A DNA stretch of 64,000 bases from Lyophyllum atratum (Eukaryota; Basidiomycota; Agaricomycetes; Agaricales; Lyophyllaceae). A model generated the notes under the pieces. It searched no databases, was not told where the DNA came from, and worked only from the letters and a program-made list of their open reading frames with translations. Both the position numbers and the translations under genes were made by a program. This document shows, in pieces, positions 22,635-33,536 of the stretch. The stretch covers positions 1,674,001 to 1,738,000 of the forward strand of contig JACGCN010000001.1 in the NCBI GenBank assembly GCA_014905825.1. The letters run 5' to 3'. Every line of letters starts with the position of its first letter. Position 1 is the stretch's first letter.

Positions 22635-25600
22635 ATGCGACCTACTCTATCCAAGAAACACCTGGTTAGAGACCCTCCTTCTACCCCGTCATATTCGCCG
22701 CTACCAGGACCAAATCGCTCTGCAGTCCTCGCTAAAAATGCCAAGATACCTGCTCTGGTGCTCCTGCCACACGGGAAGTCCCTGCTTCAACGCCGCCATC
22801 TCCCCCGTCTCCCTGGTCAAATCGGATTTGCAGGTGATCGACCTCATCGAGATGCCGCACCCAGGACTTCCCTGCCTAACGAGGCGCTGCAGAATTGGCA
22901 AGAGCACGATTCTGATAACCCCTTCTATGTGTTCTCGCATGATGCCGGCCCAGACGCGGTTGATCCACAAGTTTCGCGCAACCGGCGTAAGAGGGAGAAG
23001 CAGTGGGAGAGGTGGATAGAGGAGGTCATCCCGCAGCTTATTGGGCCATATATGAGGCTTATGTGTGCCACACAATCGATGAGGGAGCCCATTCCAGCGT
23101 CGCAGCCCTGCTTGTGTGGTTTGCCCGGACGACGGTTGGAGGTTATGCTTGTTCGCTTTGATTGTGAGTATTCTTTCTGCTCCACTAGAGGCTTTCCTGA
23201 CATGACTCAGCTTTAGAGCGCATCTTCGTCACAGTTTGTAACTGTGCGCCAGCAGCCGTTCAGTTGGTAGCGCGTGGATTCTTCCCTTCAGCGCCGTTGG
23301 CGCCGACCTTGGGGGTGGACATGAAAGTCTTGGATTTCGTAGCTTCCCTGTTTGTTAACGTAGCACCTAATAACACGGCTTGGTGCAAAACAGTCGAGAC
23401 CTTTCTATCCAAGAGGGGTTACAAGCTCACCACTGAGGTATATTTGCCCGTTGATCATGCTTCAGTTGCTTCTTAACATCTTCACCAGGATTCGCTCCGG
23501 AAGAGATTTGGAAATGCCCTGCACTGGTACAATGTACTGCAGGACGAGTCCGCTCTTTACGTCGACAACCTTCTTGGTAGCATGCGGCGCGCGCAGTTCG
23601 GGATTGAGGACGGTATCAAAATCTCCCTCTGTGAGACCAGTGTGGCCTCTTCCTCCCGAGTGCCCGACTCACCGACACTGGGGTCAACTAGGTGCACTGT
23701 GACTCCTAACACGCCCCACCGTCCACAACACCCTCGGGACGAGGAAGAGGAGACTCCTTCGCCAACCGAGCATCACTCAGCAGAGCAGCAGGGTACTCCT
23801 GCTCATGGATCGAAGCGACGGCGATCAGGAACGGGGGAGGATACCTGTCCCTCAAATCCGTTTCCCACTCCTCTGCTCCGGATACGTCCCAGTGATTATT
23901 TACGGTCTCGCTGCCCGCTATGCTTCGGGGGAATTTTTTCTTCTATCCGTAATGAGTCCCAGTATGTTTTCATGACTTCACTGTACTACCAAGTATCATT
24001 AATCAATAAATCCAAGGCCTCATGCGATTGTGTGCATAGATGCATGTTTCACTCAGAAACGGAATCATCAAGCGCGCGACCCACCTCATACGCATCCGCG
24101 CACCGTCTTTGTGGATGAAGGGAAGGCTATTCAGATGGAAAACTATGTCGAAAGCCTACGTCCGTCCAAGGCGAAGAAGACAAAGCGCAGCCGGAATGAA
24201 CCCCAGGATGAGGAGGACGGCTACGAAGGGTCACTCCGTGTTCCTAGGTCTGTGTTGGATGATTGTGAATCCAGCTTCACGGCAGCAGACAGTCGACGCG
24301 AGAAAGCCAGCACACAATTTTTTGATGACACCGCGTTGATGGCATTAGTGTGTCGCCATGATATCGTACTGTTCCTCGTCAACATGCGCTCTGCCGGAGA
24401 GAAGCAGCACTACGTCATTGTCCTGCTGGAGACACTTTTCCAACATCTTCCCACTTGGTTTACTATCGGACTCTTGTACGATATTGGCTGCCAACTCGAG
24501 CGGAGCTGCGTAAAGTGGGGCTTCCTCGACCGCTATGTCAAACGCATAATCTTTGGGATCTCTGTCTTTCATGCGTTCGGACACCAGTGGCCGTGTCAGA
24601 TTATCTATCACCCACGGAAACGCGAAGGCTTTGGCCTCACGGATGGAGAAGGTTGCGAGCGTGTGTGGCACTCGATCAGTAAACTGATAGCGTACTTGCG
24701 CGTCTGTGGGGTGAGACTTGCGTTCATTTCAATGTGATGTGGACCATTACTAACGTCATGGCCCGTAGTATCACCAACGATTATATACCCTTGACCGACA
24801 GGTGAATCACATGCAAACGGAGAGCCTTGAAAGGTTTGGCATGTGGCTGTTGCGTCGTAGTCATCATGTGATCAGGAAACGGGAGGTGGCAGAGGCAACT
24901 TTGCTCGAATGCGGCCATTCGGACGAGTTTCTTAGAGCTCAGTGGGCAGCACAAGTTCGTGCACAGACCAAACCTTTGCCTCGTATGTATTACGTTCCTC
25001 CTTTGGCACCCAAAAATCCCATTTCTCACCACAGTATTGTAGGTCAATCGAAAACGAAAGGCCAGCAAGCAGTTGAAGAGGCAATCCGTCTACGAAAAGC
25101 AAGAGACGTTCTTAAAGACCGAGTACGAGAGTTTGAACTCGTTATACTCGATGCCGATTCTGCGCCAGATGCATTCGCTGATGCGGAGATGGGCTTGAGC
25201 CGTGCTCGAGAGCTACTCTCCGATGCAAATGCCAGAATACGCACTAAGGAGGCTGCTCTTGGTGTCAGAGCACGTCAAGAACTGCAGACATTGGTGAACA
25301 GTCCTTTCGTTTCTGTGCGGATGAATGCGCGTGCTTTGAAGGTGCGACTTCGAGATAGGCTCCGGTTTCGCAAATTCGAATTGGATCGGTTGGAGCGATC
25401 TTTTCGGAAGCAAGTAAATGGTATGTTTGTCCTATTCAATCACCACGTTACTAATCATGTTCGATCAGACCAAAAAATCAATGCACACACAGCTTCGTCT
25501 GTCAATCGACGCGAGCCAACTATTCAACGCCTTGCACAGGACTACAACCGACTCTGTGACACGATGGCACAGATGATCAAAGACAAGAAAGCACCTCGCG

Positions 25601-26287
25601 GAGCCCAGTGTCCCCCTAAAATCGCTACCAAAGGTTTGTTTGCGCTCGACGTCGATGACAGCATTTGGCAAGACGTCGGTCTCGATGATGATGAAGATCC
25701 TGAGGTAGAGCCTCCCCTTTGGCTATCGAACGACAGTGTGCGTAGCAGCATCAAGGCCATGCTGGAGCGTGACCGTTGTCTGGAGGAACAGGCTCGCCTC
25801 CGACATGAGTGTCGCAGTTTGCGCCAATGGTTTTCAGAGGAATGGGCAATTGTTAATGTCCCTTGCGCATCGAGAGGTAAGTACCTCGACAATTTGAATA
25901 CTGTAATGCTAAAACATCTGCTTAGATGCCGAAGCTGTGAATTACGAACTCCAGCTGCGACGTATAGCATTATGTCGCCTATGTGCTGCGTGGCAAAAGC
26001 AAATACAGTCTCTGGACTTTGGAGATCTGTCAACCCTACCAGAATGGGGACCGTCACCAGAGGAAATTGTCGCAGCTCGCGTATCGCGACACATGGCATC
26101 AGTGAATGAGGTGGGAGAGGAAGGGGATCTTAATCGGCCAGATGGTATTGACGATGAGGACGGCCTGGATATCATAGAGGCAGATGAGACTGACCTCTTG
26201 CTTGTGGATGCCCTAGATGCAGTAGATCTGGCAGATGCATTTCGGTCTATGTCTACTGAAGAGAGTCATGTATACTTCAATATTTGA
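22635..26287 (+). CDS. KDZ-superfamily transposase (1,094 aa)
   Basis: Eight exons: 22635-23163, 23211-23437, 23489-23961, 24017-24710, 24769-24982, 25043-25420, 25469-25876, 25926-26287; the sum is exactly 1,095 codons. N-terminal region: a Cys cluster CLCG...CNCAP (about 158-190) of the CxC type, then GFFPSAPLAPTL and the WYNVL region. Catalytic RNase H-fold pattern: D418 in VCIDACF, D565 in LLYDIGCQ, and E621/E624 in GLTDGEGCERVW, preceding the SKLIAYLR and GYHQRLYTLD segments. The C-terminal third is helical with coiled-coil character and an acidic tail. These blocks are diagnostic of fungal KDZ transposases (family knowledge); which Glu is catalytic is inferred. No stop or frameshift. 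Start chosen at the first in-frame ATG after a stop-free leader; upstream exons cannot be excluded. It is expected to act in the nucleus on the TIRs at 2,424 and 27,283. Confidence 0.9.
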
Positions 26288-26309
26288 CTTGTATAAAATT
26301 TGTTGACTC

Positions 26310-26770
26310 TCTAGTTGGGGAAGGGGAGGTCCCATGTATGAGAGGGGAGGTCCCATACAGGTATAGGAAGCACCCATACGTGCAGGGGGACCACCCACAT
26401 GTGTGGCGGGAGGTCCCAAGTGTGTGCAGGGAGCACCCATATATCTAGGGGGGGGTCCCATTGATGGCTATGGGGAGCACCCGTATCTGCGGCGGGAGGT
26501 CCCAAGTGTGTGCAGGGAGCACCCGTATATCTAGGGGGGTCCCACTGATGTCGATGGGGAGCACCCGTATCTGCAGCGGGAGGTCCCAAGTGTGTGCAGG
26601 GAGCACCCGTATATCTAGGGGGGGGTCCCATTGATGTCTGCGGGGAGCACCCATATGTGGGGCGGGAGGTCCCACATGTGTGCAGGGAGCACCCGTATAT
26701 CCAGGGGGGTCCCATTCATGTCTACCAGGAGCACCTATATGTCTCGTATGTGGAAGGAGCACTCATGTTC
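26310..26770 (-). repeat. 85-bp-period minisatellite, subterminal right
   Basis: GCGGGAGGTCCC blocks occur at about 26,406, 26,492, 26,576 and 26,662, spacing 84-86 bp. Read on the minus strand the units contain GGGTGCTCCC and GGACCTCCC, so the array mirrors the left-arm minisatellite in orientation and period although the internal spacers differ. Confidence 0.85.
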
Positions 26771-26989
26771 ATCAGGAGGGAGCTCCTACACATATGGTGG
26801 TCAGTACTCGCAAATGCACATGAGTTCAATAGTATCAGTAATTTCTATCTTGTCAACCATAGTAATATGATTTATCAACAAGTTGCCATCAGGTTGCCTG
26901 GTTGCTAGTTCAAGTTCAGCATAAGAACCAAGCTAAGTGGTACAATGGTGTGCTTGAGAAAGGGGAATGCATAGAACCAGATTATAGAA
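26771..26989. other. Short non-coding stretch before right TIR
   Basis: About 220 bp of mixed sequence between the right minisatellite and the right TIR. No gene, promoter or repeat is evident. Confidence 0.5.
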
Positions 26990-27283
26990 GTGCTGATATT
27001 TTAGAAAGGGTGGTCCCCTGAGTACTGGGGAGCCCCCTCAAGGTGTGACATGTACGGTGTGACTAGGTGGGAGAGCCCCCAAAACTGGGTGGATCCAGTG
27101 CCTCATGGAAGCTCCCATACACCGAAAATGTGGGTGGCCCCCATGCACTTGGGAGCCCCCAGGCCCTAGGGGGGAGAGCCCTTACATGATGGGATGGCAC
27201 CATAAAATCTGCCCTAGTTAGGCCTGATTTTTTGGTGGGACAATCGAACCTAATGAGGTAGAGGTAGGTGGCTGCCTGAAGTG
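26990..27283 (-). repeat. Right terminal inverted repeat of KDZ element
   Basis: 294 bp, reverse-complementary to 2,424-2,742 with roughly 10% mismatches by eye and lacking the small internal duplication of the left arm. It ends GCCTGAAGTG at the last element base. Confidence 0.9.
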
Positions 27284-28667
27284 ACGCTTCAAGGTTCGTC
27301 TCGTATTCAAGGGCTACGAACAGATCTATGGAAAAGACTACACTAAAACTACCTCACCAACTGCGCGCATGGAATCCTGGCGAATACTCCTTCATCTCGC
27401 GGCATCGCAACCAGGATGGGATGCAACCCAGATCGACGTAAAGACGGCCTTCTTATACGGACTCCTCCCGGACGACGAAGTGCAATACATGGAACAGCCG
27501 GAAGGTTTTGAGGAGGAGGGTAAGGAGGACTGGGTGTGGTGTTTAATGCGGGGGTTATATGGGATGAAGCAGAGTGGAAGGATCTGGAACCAGACCCTCA
27601 ACGAGAACATGATCTCGTGGGGGTTCACCCGTCTAGCGTGCGAATCATGCATTTACTTCCGAAAAACTGACACCGGAACAGTAATCGCCGCGGTCCACGT
27701 CGACGACTTCCTATCAATCGCGAGCTCTAAAGCCGAGAACGACCGTTTCAAGGATCAGATGCGACAGGTATGGACGATATCCGACCTGGGTACCCCCAGA
27801 TTCGTCGTCGGCATTGGTATCGAATGGGACCACGCGAACTCCTCCGTAAAACTATCACAAACCGCACTCATCGACAAAATAATCTCCCAATTCGGTCAGA
27901 AAGATGCTACCCCGCTCTCCCTACCAATGGATCCCGGGCTAAAATTGCGACGCGTCGACCGTACCACCCTATCGACAGAGGAGCAAGATACCTTATCCAG
28001 GACACCATATCGCTCCCTCGTCGGTTGCCTACTTTATCTGGCAATCTCGACGCGACCTGACATCTCCTACGCGGTCCAACAACTTACACAATATGTCGAC
28101 TCCTACTCCACAATCCATTGGGACGCAGCCATCCGACTCGTTCGATACTTAAAAGGGACCAGGGACCTCAAACTAACCTTAGGAGGGGATCAATCGATCT
28201 CTTTACTGGGCTTCACCGACTCGGACTGGGCGAATTGCCTGGATACTCGGAGGAGTATTGGAGGGTACACCTGGAATCTCGGCTCAGGCGCCATATCGTG
28301 GGCGGCGCGGAAACAGAAAACGGTCGCAGCCTCATCGTGCGAAGCGGAATACATGGCCGCGTTCGAAAGCGCGCAGGAATGTATTTGGCTGCGCGCGCTC
28401 TTCAAAGCGATCGACCACGACTTCACCGCGACGCCTACCACCATCCTCTGTGATAATAATGCAGCGATCAATCTATCTGAAGATCCCCTGCTCCACGCGC
28501 GTGTGAAACACGTCGACATCAAATACCACTTCCTTCGCGAACGCGTACAGTCTAACGAAATTATCATCCGCTACATAAATATGAAGGACAACGCCACCGA
28601 CATCTTTACTAAGGCGCTACCAGCCCCTCTCTTCACCCGCCTCCGATCCCTACTCGGTCTCAAGTGA
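27284..28667 (+). CDS. Ty1/copia Pol, 3' segment (reverse transcriptase and RNase H)
   Basis: Continuation of the polyprotein at 3-2,423 after the KDZ insertion. Bases 27,284-27,290 are the right target duplication and read in phase. Reverse transcriptase features: DVKTAFLYG (first catalytic Asp, near 27,435), GLYGMKQS, and VHVDDF (about 27,693-27,710; VDD is the catalytic pair). The connection domain contains TRPDISYAVQQL. RNase H shows the copia pattern TDSDW, CEAEY, CDNNAAI and KHVDIKYHF. The frame ends at 28,667 with a stop 47 bp before the LTR, as expected for a complete element. No disabling mutation is visible. Confidence 0.95.
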
Positions 28668-28685
28668 TCACACCAGGTTTCCATG

Positions 28686-28714
28686 CGAGGAGGAGTGTTT
28701 ACGGTGAGGAGGAG
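28686..28714 (+). other. Polypurine tract and copia 3' flank
   Basis: GAGGAGGAGTG occurs twice here; the second, GTGAGGAGGAG, directly abuts the LTR start TGTTAG. A purine run in this position primes plus-strand DNA synthesis in LTR retrotransposons. Confidence 0.75.
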
Positions 28715-29044
28715 TGTTAGGAATTGAGACACCGCAAACACCCTTTGTGAGTGTCGGTTATCACGGTCTCTTTATCATATAGAACATAAAGGTCTCTTTA
28801 TCTCACATCTACGTATATATACCTACTGTACATACTCGGGCACCCTCAGTCACTTATACCGGACTGAGGGTGAGCCACTTTCTCTTATCACACACACTTA
28901 CCTTTACTGATCATACCGTAGTTTATTCTTCCTTATCACTTAGGTATGATCTTATCAATATAGTCACTTATACCGGACTGAGGTTTATTCTTCCTTATCA
29001 CTTAGTCTGATCATAGACTCTACACTACGGTATAGATTCTAACA
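28715..29044 (+). repeat. 3' long terminal repeat of the copia element (330 bp)
   Basis: It starts TGTTAGGAATTG and ends ATTCTAACA, the TG...CA boundary with a 6-bp inverted terminal TGTTAG/CTAACA. A CTTATACCGGACTGAGG block is repeated about 116 bp apart, and TTTATTCTTCCTTATCACTT is also duplicated. The next five bases are ACTTG, the expected target duplication; the partner LTR lies left of the window. Confidence 0.9.
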
Positions 29045-29227
29045 ACTTGTGCTTGGATAGGCGGTCGCGACTGAATTTCGTTTCCAGGGTGGCAATATAT
29101 GCAAGCTGCTTCGCACGAATAGATGTGTCGTTGGATAAAGAAAATGTGCCGGGTGGGTAGGCGATTCCCATGGGATTGATGTCCGGAGAGCTGCTGCTGG
29201 TGAGAGCCCTCGTCGGAGAGGCAACAC

Positions 29228-30118
29228 TTAGTTAAGAAGGGTTCGGCAATGATGGGGGTGCTTCCTGAGCAATTGCAACAGCTGCAGTGACTCGTAAATA
29301 CGGCTGTGCTCACGGGAATTGTACAGTTCGGTCACACCTTGAACAGTCTTCCCTTTTTTCTTTCGCTGCTGCCGTTCCGGTGCGTCTGGCGGTGTTCGGA
29401 GGTGCTCTTGAATAGCTCGGAGCTGTGCAGTTGCTTCTCGAAGTTCGTCACGGGCCAGCTCTTGTGGAATATGATTAGTCGTTACCATGCCGTGAAATGA
29501 TGTCGCAACGGCTTCAGGAAGGTTTTCGAGACGAAGCCGTGCTTCCTCATGTGCACTTCGAATAACCACATGGGCAGTACTTGCGAAGCGGAATTTCGGT
29601 GTATTGAAAGGAGGGTGTCGCCAGAGTGGGGACTGTGGGTATTTAGTGAAAAGGATGGCGCTATCTTGAAGAATAATCGCGCGAAGATGCTGGAGGACTT
29701 TCAAAAAGGATCGGAGTGTCGGATCCATGGCAGCCTTTCCAACCGTGCGGATGCGTTCGTCCAAAGCAGAAAGGCCCATGGAAATAGAGTGCTACAGAGA
29801 TCTTGTGGAGGTTCTTGAGGCCTCCAATTAGTCATGGAAACATCGAAGGGTAATGTGACTCACGAAGCTTGTCTCGAGGAATAAAATATGAATCCTGTCG
29901 TCTTCCATTAAATCCAGCCGCTGCGAGAATGGCCTCCACAGGAAGAGCACGGTTATAGGCTTTGTCAAAAGCTGCCGTTCGAGTCCATCCTCCGCCGTGT
30001 CTAGTGTCAGCGTCAGAGGCGCCATGCTCTCGAGCGTAAAGGGCGAAAAAGGAACGCCCGCCGTGCGTGACCTTCTTCGTCTCGATCTCGTTGTGCGTCT
30101 TGATATTGTTCATGCGTT
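29228..30118 (-). pseudogene. Tyrosine recombinase (Crypton-like) remnant
   Basis: Reading leftwards, 30,118-29,870 encodes a recombinase C-terminal core with HGGRSFFALYAR, a GGGW turn, then AYNRALPVEAILAAAGF and a YFIPRD segment. After an apparent intron near 29,875-29,820, the downstream part (29,779-29,228) has LRSFLKVLQHLRAIILQD and a Glu-rich helical tail that usually follows this core. The frames of the two parts do not join cleanly (roughly 1-bp offset around PPQDL..FPW) and no N-terminal half is present. The call rests on the R..H..R/AGF pattern of Crypton/DUF3504-like recombinases (from memory); the fragment begins abruptly where tnp2-type sequence ends. Confidence 0.6.
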
Positions 30119-31257
30119 TATTGTGATCTGGAATCGAAGCTTGTAGTTTTGCCAGTACAGCTTGGGAAGAAGATTGTAGAGGAGAGCGGGGCCGAGACCA
30201 TAGAAATCCCTGCCATTCCTTGGCCTTGTAACCGCTTGATATCTTCTCAGCAATGTTGCGAGGAGGTTGATCGTAGGATCCTGGGATATAGGGTCGAGCT
30301 CGGGCAACTGCGGCACCATGAGCCTTCCAAATGTCGCCGGTCAGAACTGCCCATTCCCAGTCCTTTATGTTATCGGTGACAGCACATGAAAAGTTCCTCG
30401 CCATAGGGGAGGAAGCAATTCTCTGATATGCAGATAGGTACATGCATAGAATCTCTGGGACACCCTGATGGTAAGGGAAGGCGGTGGTTTGGTGGAAGGC
30501 CACTGAATATGCTAATGGTAGAAATGCCGGTATCCTTCCGTCACTGCTTGAAATTGGTTGGATTGCGAAGAAGGTATTTAAGATTCTCCTCGTACTCGTC
30601 TGGGGATCCGCTTCTAATTTCGTTGTGGGGTTTGAGAAGAGCAGGGTAATAATGCCTCCCTTTCATATTGCAATAGAGCCGGCACGGGAACGCTCCATGA
30701 TGCCCAACAAGTCCAGTAAAATGGACGCTTCCCGGACCATCTGCGCTACCTAGATGAATGAAGGGATATGATGTAAAGACTTCTTTCGTAGCTGCGTTCC
30801 AAACTCGAAGACCTTCTTTTTGAATAGCCGCAAGGTGATGAAATCTGGGGAAATGGAATGAGTCGGTATTCTTGGGATTGTGTGGACCAGGAATGAATCT
30901 GCCAATGAGGACATGTTTCTTCTTGTATCGTACATCCAGCGCAAGATCGAAAATAACCCAGATATAAATCCAGCAATCCGACTGCTTGTCTTGGTACGGT
31001 TGTGCACCATCCATCGAGAATAGGAGAACCATATCCTCCGTTCTGATGTTCCATGCAACAGCCTCAAGGTAGGCTCGCCCATGAAATATATCAGTGAACA
31101 TTTCAATCAATCCGTTATTTCGCGCCAAGTCCTCCAATATCTTCGCAGTGCAGCGTGCACGATGACCCATGTCATATACACCCTCGACTGTCCGCCAAAG
31201 AGCCTGAAGCTGGGGCCCCAATGGGATGGCGTAGAAATGCTGACACGGGACCTTCAA
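30110..31257 (-). pseudogene. tnp2-type (CACTA/EnSpm-like) transposase remnant
   Basis: Minus strand from 31,257: SMDGAQPYQDKQSDCWIY, then RYKKKHVLIGRFIPGP, SADGPGSVHFTGLVGHHG and CRLYCNMKGRHYYPAL, a block series typical of tnp2-like transposases in Agaricomycetes. After a stop at about 30,541 the same frame continues with TGISTISIFSGLP. A frameshifted third part has WEWAVLTGDIWKAHG, PPRNIAEKISSGYKAKEW and FYGLGPALLYN. So the gene carries at least one nonsense codon and two frameshifts. Its end is replaced by recombinase sequence near 30,110-30,118. Non-functional. Confidence 0.8.
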
Positions 31258-32000
31258 GAATAACAGAGATCAAGCTGTTTCATGCGCCCATGATGCTCGG
31301 GATCCTTGGTGACACTGAGAGTGGATTGGTTGTCAATCATGAGGGGAGAGGCTTCCTTGACTGTGTAGCCCATCTCATGCAAAATGTTGCGCAATAGGAT
31401 CTCCTTCCCAGCTTCAACTGCAGCAATGTACACTGCTTCAGTTGTTGAAAGCGCAACAAAGGTTTGCAATTTGCTGCTCCAGCCAATTGCTCCACCACCA
31501 AGTGTCGTCAGATATCCCGCAGTAGAGCGTCCAGAATCCGGGCAATCACCATGAGACACGTCACAGAATGTGGTAAACAGCTCTGTGCCCATGCTACCAT
31601 TGTAATGCAGCTTGTAATCAAGTGTGCCTCTGCAATAGCGCAACAAATGCTTGACTGCAGCCCAGTGCCTAGGTCCAGGAGATGAATTGAAGCGACCTAA
31701 GCATGACACAGCATAGCAAATGTCTGGGCGCGTTCATTGTACCAAGGTGTTGCAGAGAGCCAACTGCATTCAAGTAAGGCACATTGCGCACTTCTTCAAT
31801 TTCTGAGTAAGGCACATTGCGCACTTCTTCAATTTCTGCAGGTGTTTGAGCATGCATCGCTTTGGAAAGCTTTGTACCTGGTGCCATAGGCGTGGAGACA
31901 GGGTTGCAATCGCTCATGCCATAGCGCTCAAGCATGTCAACAATGTATTATTCACCACGGGGGTTCAAATCACGACGTTCAGGACGTTGCACAAGAGGTG
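31254..32000 (-). pseudogene. Copia reverse transcriptase/RNase H remnant
   Basis: Minus strand, 31,935-31,254: MLERYGMSDCNPVSTPM, then HWAAVKHLLRYCRGTLDY, a degraded Asp motif (FCDVSHGD), WSSKLQTFVALSTTEAVY, then MIDNQSTL and KQLDLCYS. These are the connection and RNase H domains of a copia element different from the one at 1-29,044. A 39-bp tandem duplication (EIEEVRNVPYS twice) and a frameshift after VGSLQHL show decay. It abuts the tnp2 remnant on one side and a double-stranded-beta-helix-type pseudogene on the other. Confidence 0.8.
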
Positions 32001-32039
32001 GTGACACTGGAGGTGGTGTGCAAGTGCAGGAAGCGGTAT

Positions 32040-33520
32040 TTCCATGCTCCACAGCACCGGATGGGATAAGGGTGGTAGAGCTGGGAGGGAACTCTTGAGT
32101 GAATAAAGGATGAGGTGTCCGCCAAGCTTCGGGTCGTATTGTCTGAGGGCAGTAAGTGCACATAATGTTAGAAACGCCTTCTGGGCTATCTAATCTCGTT
32201 CCCAACCTATCTCCCATCAACCATCTTGATGGTTGCTACTGTACAGCATTGTGTTGCAGGCTGTGTTGGTTGCATCACCATCTTAATGGTGACTTACGAC
32301 ACTGCCTGTTGACCAGATCAGTTTCCTTAGCTACCATCTAACCAGTGCACACAGCCTTCTTGTGCACAGTATATATAGTAGATTAGATTGACCTGAAGTC
32401 CCCAGTTTCTCTAACTTCGGACTTCAGGTGAGATCAGTCAGTTCCTCAATAAACCAGTTTCTAACTTCGGACTTCAGCTTGTAGCTGTCTAACCTGACAT
32501 CCCTGCGCTTGCCTGTTCTAACACATAATGCACACGACAGATTTCTGGCGTCAATGCGGAAGGTGTAAGTTTGAGGCCCGTAATTGAACGTGCATGCAGG
32601 GAAAATACTGCTGCTGAAGTTATGCTCGAGGTTCGCATGGTGTTTGAACAGGGCTGATACAGTTTGCGCGTAGTAGCGGTAGAGCTTCGGCGCAAATGAA
32701 GCAAAGGTGCCTAATTAAATGTTTAAGCATGTGGGAAAACAAGGCTAGAATACACCTACTGGATTGAAAGCCGGCGAGGCGGCAAATGTCCTTGTCAGAT
32801 AGTAATCAGCTAATGAGGCGACCGCATGGCCCTGAGTGCAGCAGATTACCCGGTTTCTAAAGACAGACATTCAGTTGAGGGAGATCATGAAGGGCACACA
32901 ATAACAATACACACCGACTGCCCTCCCCCATATGAGACTCCACTCACGAAGGCCGCAAAGTTACCCCGATGATGATGGAGGTCAGCTTCGTCGATGGTGT
33001 CGATAGAGATCGCCTGCTCGCGAGACTCTCCCATTGACAAGGTCGCCCCAGCAATGACTTTGTCCCAATCAGGGTCTACGGGTCGACCAGGATATCCCGT
33101 GATTGCTTGGCCTTGGTTATCATTGAAGGGAGTACTGTAGACACATAGAACAATGTTAATTGCAAAGTAAACTAAGTATAAAAACAAATCTACCAGCCAT
33201 CCCATTCTATCAGCCCAAACCCCTGAGCAAGAAGTATATGTGCCCTTCGTAGTTGGTATGATACAGTCCCCAATCCATGAGGCAGCCGCCTTTGGTTCTT
33301 GGGAGCGTCGCGGCATCGATACCGACAGCGAGTGGTGAGGCGAAAAGCTAGCCTGAGCGGCAGGACGGGAGCAGACGGGTCGAGAGTATGGTGTCGAGGT
33401 CTTGGCCGCTGCAATACGCTTCTCTGCCTGCTACTTCTTCTTATGATCTGAGAGGTGTCGGGCTTCGGTGTTCCGTGCGTTGGCCGTGATCGTGGCAGAA
33501 CATGTTGTAGCACTGCGGGC
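32040..33520 (-). pseudogene. Possible double-stranded-beta-helix (2OG-dioxygenase-like) gene, interrupted by a solo LTR
   Basis: On the minus strand, GFGLIEWDG is spliced (intron about 33,193-33,135) to PFNDNQGQAITGYPGRP and an RGNFAAFVSGVSYGGGQ segment. Next comes FASFAPKLYRYYAQTVSALF, then FNYGPQTYTFRIDARN, breaking off at 32,524. After the solo LTR (32,523-32,166) it resumes as FTALRQYDPKLGGHLILY, then (after a +1 shift) EFPPSSTTLIPSGAVEHGN. From memory an Agaricomycete family has an HxD in place of RID, GGHL, and a distal HGN, the layout of an Fe(II)/2OG jelly-roll. Here the first ligand would be Arg and the frame is broken, so it is dead. The domain assignment is inference. Confidence 0.5.
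32166..32523 (+). repeat. Solo LTR, family L1 (358 bp), with CATAA target duplication
   Basis: It begins TGTTAGAAACGCC and ends TTGCCTGTTCTAACA. CATAA precedes it (32,161-32,165) and follows it (32,524-32,528). A TATATATAG box lies near 32,372 and a TAACTTCGGACTTCAG block occurs twice, likely in the U3/R region. No internal retrotransposon sequence remains, so this is the product of LTR-LTR recombination. Confidence 0.92.
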
Positions 33521-33536
33521 ATGGGCTTATATAGTC

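Larger units (their letters stand above)
2424..27283 (+). mobile_element. Giant KDZ-superfamily DNA transposon (24,860 bp) with tandemly duplicated left arm
   Basis: The element is bounded by inverted repeats starting CACTTCAGGCAGCCA and ending TGGCTGCCTGAAGTG, flanked by a 7-bp direct repeat, and sits inside a copia pol gene. It contains one spliced KDZ transposase gene near its right end, a small Cys-rich gene, and a two-gene minus-strand cargo present twice. A third TIR copy lies internally at 11,366, in the same orientation as the left TIR. The sub-element 11,366-27,283 (15,918 bp) therefore has both termini and would be the single-copy form. KDZ elements were described in fungi together with expansions of TET/JBP genes (established knowledge). 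Assignment rests on the transposase motifs; the borders are read directly. Confidence 0.9.

Noticed and set aside
11366..27283. A second complete KDZ element simply nested inside the first
   Set aside because: A nested insertion needs a target duplication around 11,366-27,283 and the rest of the first element after 27,283. The flanks are CCATGCG and ACGCTTC, and copia sequence follows.
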